The notes beneath the pieces are model-generated. The model was not told where the DNA came from, searched no databases, and worked only from the letters and a program-made list of their open reading frames with translations. 64,000 nt of DNA, from assembly GCA_937951485.1 (NCBI GenBank), contig CALEDJ010000038.1, positions 62,001 to 126,000 on the forward strand, read 5' to 3'. How positions within the stretch are numbered: the first letter of the stretch is position 1; each line of letters starts with the position of its first letter. This DNA comes from an uncultured bacterium (GTDB taxonomy: Bacteria > Hydrogenedentota > Hydrogenedentia > Hydrogenedentales > CAILVY01). Below, piece by piece: positions 25,202 through 32,280 of the stretch. The position numbers and the translations under genes were made by a program.

Positions 25202-27418
25202 GTGGACGACAGAACCCATTGGCTGACAAGAGTGCGTGTGAACACAAGCGAGCATCCAAAGAACGCCGAACCGCCAACCGGTCCGAAAGGATTTTGGGAG
25301 CGGCATGCCTGGCGGATACTCGTGCTTATCCTGCTGGCGGCGCTGGCATTGCGGCTGGCGTATCTGCGCGAAATCGTCGCGTCGCCGACGTTCACATACG
25401 CCGTTTATGACCCGCAATACAACGACTATTGGGCGCGGGGGCTGGTGACGGACGACTGGACCGTGCCGGAAGGCGTGAATGATCCGGAGATTCGCACGAC
25501 GCCCTATGGGCGACCGCCGGGCTATCCGTTTTTCCTCGCGCTGGTCTATCGCGTCTTCGGACTGAATTACCTCGCGCCGCGTCTGGTGCAGATGTATCTG
25601 GGTCTGATCAGCGCCGTGCTGCTGTTTGTTTTGGCGCGCGGCATCTTCGGCGCGGCGACAGCGTTGCTCGCGGCAGTGTTTTTCTCATGCTACTGGGTGT
25701 TTATTTATTTCGAGGGCGTGCTCACCTATCCCTCCGTGGTGGTGTGCCTGCTGCTCCTTATCATGATCGCGATTTCGGCGTGGTTACGGCAGCCCCATGC
25801 CGGCCGCGCGGTCATCGTCGGGCTGCTGATGGGTCTGTTCGCGTTGTTCCGGCCCAATGGATTGCTCTACGTGCCGGTGTTGGTCGTCTGGATGGGGTGG
25901 ACTTTGCGGCACCCGGACGCGCATTCCGGAGAATCCGTCAAACGGCCCGGCGTACAGCGGGCCTTCCGGCGGTCGGTCGCGGCGTTGGTGCTCGGGGTTG
26001 TCGTGCCGTTGGTGCCGGTGCTGGTGAGAAACTACGTCGTGGCCGGCGATTTCGTTTTCCTTTCTTCCTACGGCGGCTTGAATTTCTATGTGGGCAATCA
26101 CGCGGGGGCCGGCGGGGTGGAACCGCGGATTCCCGAACTGCCCGAACTGGCGGGCATCGAGAACTGGTCCTGTTTCGATTACCCGGCGATAGTGCGCGGC
26201 CTTGCTGTAAATATGGGCAGGGAGCACATCCGTTTTTCCGAGGCCAACGCTTATTTCTACCGAAAAGCCCTTGATTTCATCCGCCACGATCCCGTCGCAT
26301 TCCTGAAATTGACCGCGAAAAAAGCGTTGCTGTTCTGGGGACCGCGGGAAATCACCAACGACACCGTCTTGGAATGGGACAAGCGGCATTCGCCGCTGCT
26401 GCGTTGGCTGCCGGGATTCCCCTTCGCGCTGGGGACCTTTCTGTCCGGACTGTTGCTCTTTCTCCGTGACATGCGCATGGGCCGCACGCTTCCGCGCCCC
26501 GAATCACGCGCGACGGCTTGCGCCGCACTGTTGTTCATCGGCGCGTATTTCGTTTCCGTCGTGCCCTACTTCATCGCGGGGCGCTACCGCGTGCCGGTCA
26601 TCCCGTTCATGCTGTTGTTCAGCGCGTACGGCGCGCAGCGCATCGGGGCGATGGCGGCGGCGCGACAGTGGCGACAATGCACGCTGTGGCTGGGCGCGGC
26701 GGGCGCGCTGGTGGGGGTGTCATTCTGGAATCCCATGGGCTACGCACCATCCGAGGCGACATGGCATTTTCATCAGGCGATGGCGTACGCCGCGCGCCAG
26801 GATTGCCCGGCGGCCGCCGAACACTACCGGGAATGCATCGCCCTTGACCCCGCCAACGCCGCCGCACACAACAATCTCGGACGCATCCATTCGCGCCTGG
26901 GCGAACACGATGCCGCGCTGGCACTGTTTCAAGAGGCGCTGCGCCTGCGTCCGCAAGACCCGACCATCCGGAACAACCTCGGTTTTGAATTGCAGCAACT
27001 TGGCCGCACGGCTGAGGCTGTGGAGGAGTATGAGGCGGCGCTGCGCGCCGCGCCCCGGGCATATCTGCCGCGCGCCAATCTCATCAACGCGCTGACGGCG
27101 CTGGGCCGCGCCGACGAGGCCCTGCGACACGCCGCCGTCCTGCTGGAAACATATGGCCACACCGCCGCCGCGCAGAACGCCTGCGGGTATGCGTTCGCGC
27201 GCGCAGGCCGCGCCGAGGAGGCCGTGATGCGCTTCCGAGAAGCACTCCGCATCAACCCCCGCTTTGTCCCGGCGTGGGTCAACCTCGGCATGGCGCTGGA
27301 AAGCCTGGGGCGACGCGAGGAAGCCGCAGACGCCTACACGCAGGTTCTTGATCTGGAACCCACAAACGCCCACGTGCAGGAACGTCTGCGCGTCCTGCGA
27401 GCACAACTATCACCTTAA
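25202..27418 (+). CDS. GT-C membrane glycosyltransferase with C-terminal TPRs
   Basis: A 738-residue polytopic protein. About ten hydrophobic helices fill residues 38-500, with an acidic first loop (YDPQYNDYWARG) and the segment RPPGYPFFLALVYRVFG, hallmarks of the GT39/PMT-like GT-C superfamily. Such enzymes use polyprenyl-phosphate sugars and act on the periplasmic side. From about residue 520 to the end there are at least five TPR units (NAAAHNNLGRIHSRLGEHDA; PAWVNLGMALESLGRREEAA). The start at 25202 is a GTG; a GTG ten codons later is possible. The stop overlaps the convergent toxin-antitoxin remnant. It opens the surface-glycan region. Confidence 0.8.
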   Translation: MDDRTHWLTRVRVNTSEHPKNAEPPTGPKGFWERHAWRILVLILLAALALRLAYLREIVASPTFTYAVYDPQYNDYWARGLVTDDWTVPEGVNDPEIRTTPYGRPPGYPFFLALVYRVFGLNYLAPRLVQMYLGLISAVLLFVLARGIFGAATALLAAVFFSCYWVFIYFEGVLTYPSVVVCLLLLIMIAISAWLRQPHAGRAVIVGLLMGLFALFRPNGLLYVPVLVVWMGWTLRHPDAHSGESVKRPGVQRAFRRSVAALVLGVVVPLVPVLVRNYVVAGDFVFLSSYGGLNFYVGNHAGAGGVEPRIPELPELAGIENWSCFDYPAIVRGLAVNMGREHIRFSEANAYFYRKALDFIRHDPVAFLKLTAKKALLFWGPREITNDTVLEWDKRHSPLLRWLPGFPFALGTFLSGLLLFLRDMRMGRTLPRPESRATACAALLFIGAYFVSVVPYFIAGRYRVPVIPFMLLFSAYGAQRIGAMAAARQWRQCTLWLGAAGALVGVSFWNPMGYAPSEATWHFHQAMAYAARQDCPAAAEHYRECIALDPANAAAHNNLGRIHSRLGEHDAALALFQEALRLRPQDPTIRNNLGFELQQLGRTAEAVEEYEAALRAAPRAYLPRANLINALTALGRADEALRHAAVLLETYGHTAAAQNACGYAFARAGRAEEAVMRFREALRINPRFVPAWVNLGMALESLGRREEAADAYTQVLDLEPTNAHVQERLRVLRAQLSP

Positions 27419-27699
27419 AGCCAGTTGGCGACTCTCAATCCCGCAACGTGCCGGAATTCCCGCTCGTTGTTGGTGACCAGCACTGCGCCCTCCGCCACGG
27501 CATGCGCCGCTCCCAGCAGGTCCATCGGCCCAATCACCCCGCCCGCGCGCTCCAGCGCCTCCCAGCCACGCTCCGGTGGAAAAATCATCACCACGTCACG
27601 CACCTTGGTGATACACACCTCGTCCGAAGAAAACCGGTGTTCTTTGAGCAGGCGCACCGCCTGGCTGCCGCCATTGAGGAAGACCTTGGCTTTTTTCAC
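27415..27699 (-). pseudogene. VapB-VapC hybrid remnant (internal deletion)
   Basis: A 94-codon frame joins the first half of a VapB antitoxin to the last third of a VapC toxin. Residues 1-51 match the AbrB-like VapB pattern (KAKVFLNGGSQAVRLLKEHR, then DEVCITKVRDVVMIFPP and WEALERAG). Residues 55-94 match the end of a PIN domain (IGPMDLLGAAHAVAEGAVLV, then TNNEREFRHVAGLRVANW). The VapB tail and the first 90 or so residues of VapC, including the catalytic aspartate of the LLDTN motif, are missing. The GTG start at 27699 has AGGAG seven bases upstream and a promoter-like site, so it may still be expressed. No toxicity is expected. Confidence 0.75.
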
Positions 27700-27716
27700 G
27701 GCACACTCCTGAAAGT

Positions 27717-27746
27717 ATATACAAATTACACGGATCAAGATGTCAA
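27717..27746 (-). promoter_or_regulatory. Possible promoter of the vapB remnant
   Basis: On the minus strand TTGACA (27741-27746) is followed by an AT-rich stretch with TGTATA at 17 bp and TATATA at 19 bp spacing. It lies directly before the ribosome binding site of the remnant gene, leaving a very short leader. Confidence 0.4.
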
Positions 27747-27795
27747 GCCGGGACCTCTTGGAAAGCGCCTGCGCCGGGTGCTACCATGCTGCCGC

Positions 27796-28653
27796 ATGAA
27801 CGGACACATTTATACAAGCGCCAACCAGCGGGAGTGGCTGCGGGTGCTTCCCGACCTCGTCCGGGCGCGGGAACTGCTGCGCGATCTGATCTGGAAAGAC
27901 CTTCGCGCGCGGTACCGCTATGCCGTGATGGGATTCCTGTGGGCTGTTCTGGAACCCCTGGCGTTCACGCTGATCCTGGCATTCGTGTTTTCGGTTCTGC
28001 TGGCGGACAAGGCGGCGTTCTTGCGCCCCGACAACGGGCCGCCGTTCACGACGATGCTCTTGAGCGGGTTGATCTTCTGGCAATTCACGGCGACGGCGCT
28101 GGCGAGCGCAACGTTTTCGCTGGTGATCAACCAGAATCTTGTGAAAAAGGTGCATTTCGCGCGGGAGACCGTCCCGTTGGCGACGGTATGCGTGCCGCTG
28201 GTGAATCTTGGCGTGGGCTTCCTGTTGCTGCTGGGGGTGCATGTGCTGCTGGGCGGACGGCTGCATCCCGCACTGGTCTGGGTGCTGCCGGTGTTCGGCA
28301 TCCAATTCTCCCTGACAGCGGGATTGGCGCTGATCTTTTCCAGCGCCCATGTGCACTTTCGCGACGTGGGGAACATGGTCAATGTCGCCATTCTCTTCGG
28401 TTTCTACGCCTCGCCGGTGTTCTATCCGCTGGAGCGGGTGACCCAGTCCGGCGTGTTGCCGGCGTGGGCGGTGCATGCTTATCTGCTGAATCCCATGGCG
28501 GGACTGCTGACCGCCTACCGGCAAATCCTGTTTGACGGCCATTTCCCGGACTGGACGCTCCTGCTGTGGCCCGCCATGTTGGCGGGGCTGGTGCTTGTCG
28601 GCGGATCATGGCTTTTCCGGCGCGCAGCGCCGACCTTTTCGGATTACCTGTAA
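27796..28653 (+). CDS. Polysaccharide ABC exporter permease (Wzm/TagG family)
   Basis: A 285-residue ABC-2 type membrane protein. The N-terminal segment LLRDLIWKDLRARYRYAVMGFLW is the typical amphipathic lead-in of Wzm, KpsM and TagG permeases. About six transmembrane helices follow, ending with FRRAAPTFSDYL, where family members end in a similar F-x-x-xx-xFAD/Y phrase. It exports completed lipid-linked glycans with its ATPase partner. The ATG at 27796 is supported by the family start; an upstream open frame is the antisense of the vapB remnant. The stop overlaps the start of the ATPase gene (TAATG). Confidence 0.9.
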   Translation: MNGHIYTSANQREWLRVLPDLVRARELLRDLIWKDLRARYRYAVMGFLWAVLEPLAFTLILAFVFSVLLADKAAFLRPDNGPPFTTMLLSGLIFWQFTATALASATFSLVINQNLVKKVHFARETVPLATVCVPLVNLGVGFLLLLGVHVLLGGRLHPALVWVLPVFGIQFSLTAGLALIFSSAHVHFRDVGNMVNVAILFGFYASPVFYPLERVTQSGVLPAWAVHAYLLNPMAGLLTAYRQILFDGHFPDWTLLLWPAMLAGLVLVGGSWLFRRAAPTFSDYL

Positions 28654-30737
28654 TGCCCATCATCGAAGTGGACCATGTGACCAAGGTGTTCCCGGCGCGG
28701 CGCGGCGCGCGCGACATCCGGGGACGCGGCGGTCTGGCCGACTGGATTCGCGGACGGAAGACGGAGACGTTCGAGGCGCTGAAAGATATCAGCCTGTCGG
28801 TCGAGCGTGGGGAATCGCTGGGCATCATCGGTCGGAATGGCTCCGGAAAAAGCACCCTGCTCAGCCTCATCGCGGGGGTAACACTGCCCACACGCGGCAC
28901 GGTCACCGTTCGCGGGCGCGTCGCCTCGTTACTGGAACTGGGCGCCGGCTTTCATCCCATCCTGACCGGACGCGAGAATGTTTATCTGAATGCCGGCCTG
29001 CTCGGCATGCGCCGCGCGCAAGTGGACGAAGTTTTTGACCGTATCGTGGCGTTTTCAGGCATCGCTGAATTCATTGATCAGCCGGTCGAAACCTACAGCA
29101 GCGGCATGTATGTGCGCATCGGTTTCGCCGTGGCCGCTCATGTCAACCCCGATGTTTTTCTCGTGGACGAGGTCCTGTCCGTCGGCGACGAGGAATTCCA
29201 GCGCAAATGCCGCGCGCGCATCAGTGCGTTGCGCGAAGAAGGCAAGACCATCGTCTTCGTCTCGCATGATCTCGGTATTGTGAACACCCTCTGCGACCGG
29301 GTGGTGCTCCTGGACAAGGGCCGGATGGTTCTGCGCGAGAGCGCGCGCAAGACCATCAGTTTCTATCTGCGCCAGGTCGGCCGCGAACGCGGCGTGCACA
29401 CCTTCGCCGCAGGTCCCCTGGAGGCCATCCTCTGCGAAGGCCGTATCTCACTCTTCCACAATCAGGAGGAACTCACCGCGCCGGATGGCTTCGCCATGTT
29501 TGTCCAATCGCTGGGGCGCCTGCACGCCTCGACGGAAGCGGATTGGGTTCTGACCCGGCGTGACCCTGACGGTTGCACCGCCGAGGGGCGCATGATGCGC
29601 CTGCCCCTCAAATACTTCTGGGACCTTCAACTCACCCCCGACCGTCTCACCTGGCACATCGCCGTGGAGTGCGAACGCGAAACGCCCATGAACAGCCTCG
29701 ACGTACGGCTCACCCTGACCACCGCGTTCACCCGTTGGATGTTGGGCGACTTGTCGGGGGTTTTCCCGGAAATCCGTCCCTCAGACACCCTCTGGAACAT
29801 GCTCGTGTGGCCTTCGGACACGCCCCTCGACGATACCCGCGCCGCCATCCTGCCGGAGGAGGAAAACGAAGCCGTTCCCCGCCTGATCTTCCGCACCACC
29901 CCGCTGCGGCCGCATTTCAACCTCTACTGGGTGAACTCCGACTATGCCGCCTACTGCCGGATTCTGTTCATTCACACCCGATTCCCCGACAAGGACGCCG
30001 GACTGCCTCCCGGTCGCCATGAACTGCTGCGTGTCGAGATTGAGCCGGCGGCGGGTCGGGACCTCCTGTGGCGACGCCTCTCCCCCGACCGGACCATCAG
30101 CGCCGGAAAAGTGTCCGCTTGTTTCGAGCGTGGCTGGCTGAAACTGGCCTACGACGGCCGCGAAATCACCGCGCTTATCCATGTCTTTTCCTCAATGCTT
30201 GTACAACACCTCTGGAACGACAGCCACACATTGCATTGGGGCGAGGTGCAGAATGACGGCCGATGCCTGCGCGTCAGCGGCGAGTCGCGCCGTTTCCCGT
30301 TTTTCCAGCATTGGGAAGCGGAGGCGCGCGAAGACGGCATTTTTCTGCGCATATGGCTGGAGGCGGTCGAAGCGCTGGACGCCCAGGAATACCAGGCATC
30401 CGTAGTGCTGTTACCGGAGTACAGGGCGTGGCGTTCCGACTACGAGGAAGGTGTGTTCCCGCCGTTTGACGCCAAAGCCGACAAATGGCGGCATCTGAAT
30501 AAGATCTACCTCCCCGGCAAACGCCTCAGCGCCTTGAGTTCCACGTTACCATCTGTTACGCTTGAGGTTACAAACGACGCAATGCAGTTCCGAATGACCC
30601 CGATCAACACCCGGCGACAAGAAAACGCCCGGGTATTGCAGGCTTTGTGTTCCTCGGAATCGGGTGTCTTTCATTTCGATCGCGGGCGGCATCTCATCTT
30701 TGAAGGAATGATCCGGATAGCGCCCCCAGGGAGTTGA
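28653..30737 (+). CDS. Wzt-like ABC exporter ATPase with duplicated C-terminal module
   Basis: A 694-residue protein. Residues 1-245 are a Wzt/TagH-type ATPase: Walker A GRNGSGKS (60-67), signature YSSGM (148-152), Walker B FLVDE (169-173) and switch histidine H205. Wzt proteins usually add a glycan-binding domain of about 180 residues. Here the C-terminal part is about 440 residues and appears to be two tandem copies (about 256-465 and 485-690) of one module. Matching anchor points are the E-L/I-TA turn, a central W, C308/C538, the RLP/RFP step and W323/W554, and both end in an RH-L motif (455-458; 679-681). I do not recognise the module. It probably binds the exported glycan, by analogy with Wzt. 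Confidence 0.85.
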   Translation: MPIIEVDHVTKVFPARRGARDIRGRGGLADWIRGRKTETFEALKDISLSVERGESLGIIGRNGSGKSTLLSLIAGVTLPTRGTVTVRGRVASLLELGAGFHPILTGRENVYLNAGLLGMRRAQVDEVFDRIVAFSGIAEFIDQPVETYSSGMYVRIGFAVAAHVNPDVFLVDEVLSVGDEEFQRKCRARISALREEGKTIVFVSHDLGIVNTLCDRVVLLDKGRMVLRESARKTISFYLRQVGRERGVHTFAAGPLEAILCEGRISLFHNQEELTAPDGFAMFVQSLGRLHASTEADWVLTRRDPDGCTAEGRMMRLPLKYFWDLQLTPDRLTWHIAVECERETPMNSLDVRLTLTTAFTRWMLGDLSGVFPEIRPSDTLWNMLVWPSDTPLDDTRAAILPEEENEAVPRLIFRTTPLRPHFNLYWVNSDYAAYCRILFIHTRFPDKDAGLPPGRHELLRVEIEPAAGRDLLWRRLSPDRTISAGKVSACFERGWLKLAYDGREITALIHVFSSMLVQHLWNDSHTLHWGEVQNDGRCLRVSGESRRFPFFQHWEAEAREDGIFLRIWLEAVEALDAQEYQASVVLLPEYRAWRSDYEEGVFPPFDAKADKWRHLNKIYLPGKRLSALSSTLPSVTLEVTNDAMQFRMTPINTRRQENARVLQALCSSESGVFHFDRGRHLIFEGMIRIAPPGS

Positions 30738-30742
30738 CGTTC

Positions 30743-32080
30743 ATGGACCCGGTAACCGCGGAAAACGCCGTGGGCGCGGATTGCCCGAACCCCATCGCCG
30801 CAGCATCCGCTGCGCCCTTGCAAGTCGCGCATGGATGCCGGAAAACCACGCGGCGCGTGCTTACCCGGCGCGGGGTGATGTGGCTCGGCCAGACCTGCAA
30901 TCTTCGCTGCTACTTCTGCTACTTCATTGACCGCATCGAGGACCACAAGCATCCCGAGCACGCGTTCATGACCCTCCAGAAAGCCAAGCAAATCTGCAAG
31001 GCGCTGCGCGAGTTCTACGGCAACACCGCCATTGACATCCAGGGCGGCGAGCCGACCATCCACAAAGAAATCCTGGAACTTATCCGCTACTGCCGTGAAA
31101 TCGGCCTGATTCCCACCCTCATCACCAATGGCCTGATCCTGGGAAAGCCCGGCAAACTGGAGGAATTCCGCGACGCGGGCATCCGCGATTTCCTGGTCAG
31201 CCTCCATGGCATCGGCGAACTGCACAATGAAGTCGTGCGCGTGAAAGGCGCCTACGAGAAAATCATCGCGGCCATCGAGCGCATGCGCGCCCTCGACATC
31301 CCCTTTCGCTTCAACTGCACCATGTCCAAGCCGGTGATCCCCGTGCTGACGCAGGTCGCCCAGAAGGCGATTGATTACGGGGCGCTTGTCGTCAACTTCA
31401 TCGCGTTCAACCCTTTCAGCGACCAATTCGGGCATCGCCGCGCCGACACCGTCGCCCGCTATGCCGATATCAAACCGGAACTCACCCGTGCGATGGACAT
31501 GCTGGAGGCGGCGGGCATCGAGGTCAATGTGCGCTATCTCCCCCTGTGCATGGCCGAAGAGCGCCACCGCAAAAACTTCTTCAACTTCCAGCAACTTTCC
31601 TACGACATCCACGAATGGGATTACCAGAGTTGGCTCTGGACCATGATGATGACCCAGATGATGCGGGACGGCAACCCCTCGCCCCTGTTCCGACTCGGTC
31701 CCGGCGCAAGCCGCATCTACAAGGGCGGCGCGATGCGCATCCGCGACAACTACGAGAAACATCCGCTGCGGCAGGGAGTGAAATTCGCCGCGCAGCGCGC
31801 CCTGGCGCGCATCTATCAGGCGGCGCGCGGCATGCCCGCCGTCTATCGCGAGGAAGCCCGCCGCCGCGCCGAGCACGACTGCGGCTACAAATACGCGGAG
31901 GCTTGCCAATCGTGCGCGGCCCGGAACATCTGTGACGGATTCCACGGCGATTACGCCGAATTCTTCGGAACCGACGAGGCCCGGCCCATCACCGGCATCG
32001 CGCCCATTGACGACCCGCTCCACTATATCCGCAACCAGGAAAAAGTCGTCTTTCCCGAGGATGCCTCCTGGGCGCTGTGA
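30743..32080 (+). CDS. Radical SAM protein with SPASM-like C-terminus
   Basis: A 445-residue radical SAM enzyme. The cluster loop is CNLRCYFC (C52, C56, C59), followed by the GGEP motif (101-104) and further TIM-barrel strands. A cysteine-rich C-terminus (C380, C388, C391, C397) resembles SPASM or twitch auxiliary-cluster sites. Such enzymes modify peptides, carbohydrates or nucleotide substrates by radical chemistry. The ATG at 30743 has GGGAG upstream; a TTG overlapping the ATPase stop is an alternative. It follows the exporter genes within 6 bp and shares clear similarity with the next gene. The substrate is unknown. Confidence 0.88.
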   Translation: MDPVTAENAVGADCPNPIAAASAAPLQVAHGCRKTTRRVLTRRGVMWLGQTCNLRCYFCYFIDRIEDHKHPEHAFMTLQKAKQICKALREFYGNTAIDIQGGEPTIHKEILELIRYCREIGLIPTLITNGLILGKPGKLEEFRDAGIRDFLVSLHGIGELHNEVVRVKGAYEKIIAAIERMRALDIPFRFNCTMSKPVIPVLTQVAQKAIDYGALVVNFIAFNPFSDQFGHRRADTVARYADIKPELTRAMDMLEAAGIEVNVRYLPLCMAEERHRKNFFNFQQLSYDIHEWDYQSWLWTMMMTQMMRDGNPSPLFRLGPGASRIYKGGAMRIRDNYEKHPLRQGVKFAAQRALARIYQAARGMPAVYREEARRRAEHDCGYKYAEACQSCAARNICDGFHGDYAEFFGTDEARPITGIAPIDDPLHYIRNQEKVVFPEDASWAL

Positions 32081-32193
32081 ACGACACAGGACGCTATTTG
32101 GAAAGCGCATGAGGGAAGGGAGTCGCGGGGGGATTGGCGTATTGGGGGGCGGGTTGTTGCACAATAACAAGGCTCTTGCAGGACTTCCGTGGC

Positions 32194-32233
32194 ATGGGCG
32201 TATCGCCCATAAAACACGGGCAGGATGCCCGTG
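32194..32233. repeat. Paired short palindromes
   Basis: Two nearly adjacent perfect palindromes occupy the gap before the next gene: ATGGGCG-TAT-CGCCCAT (32194-32210) and CACGGGCA-GGA-TGCCCGTG (32215-32233). They lie within an open frame continuous with the downstream gene, but look like dispersed intergenic repeats, not coding sequence. Confidence 0.65.
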
Positions 32234-32280
32234 CTCTATTGGATAACGGAAGGTTCTGCAAAAGCCTCTTATGGCAGGAC

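Noticed and set aside
32134-32280. Upstream extension of the pseudo-SAM-GT2 gene to 32134
   Set aside because: The extension is made of two perfect palindromes of a dispersed repeat type and lacks a ribosome binding site, so the ATG at 32281 is preferred.
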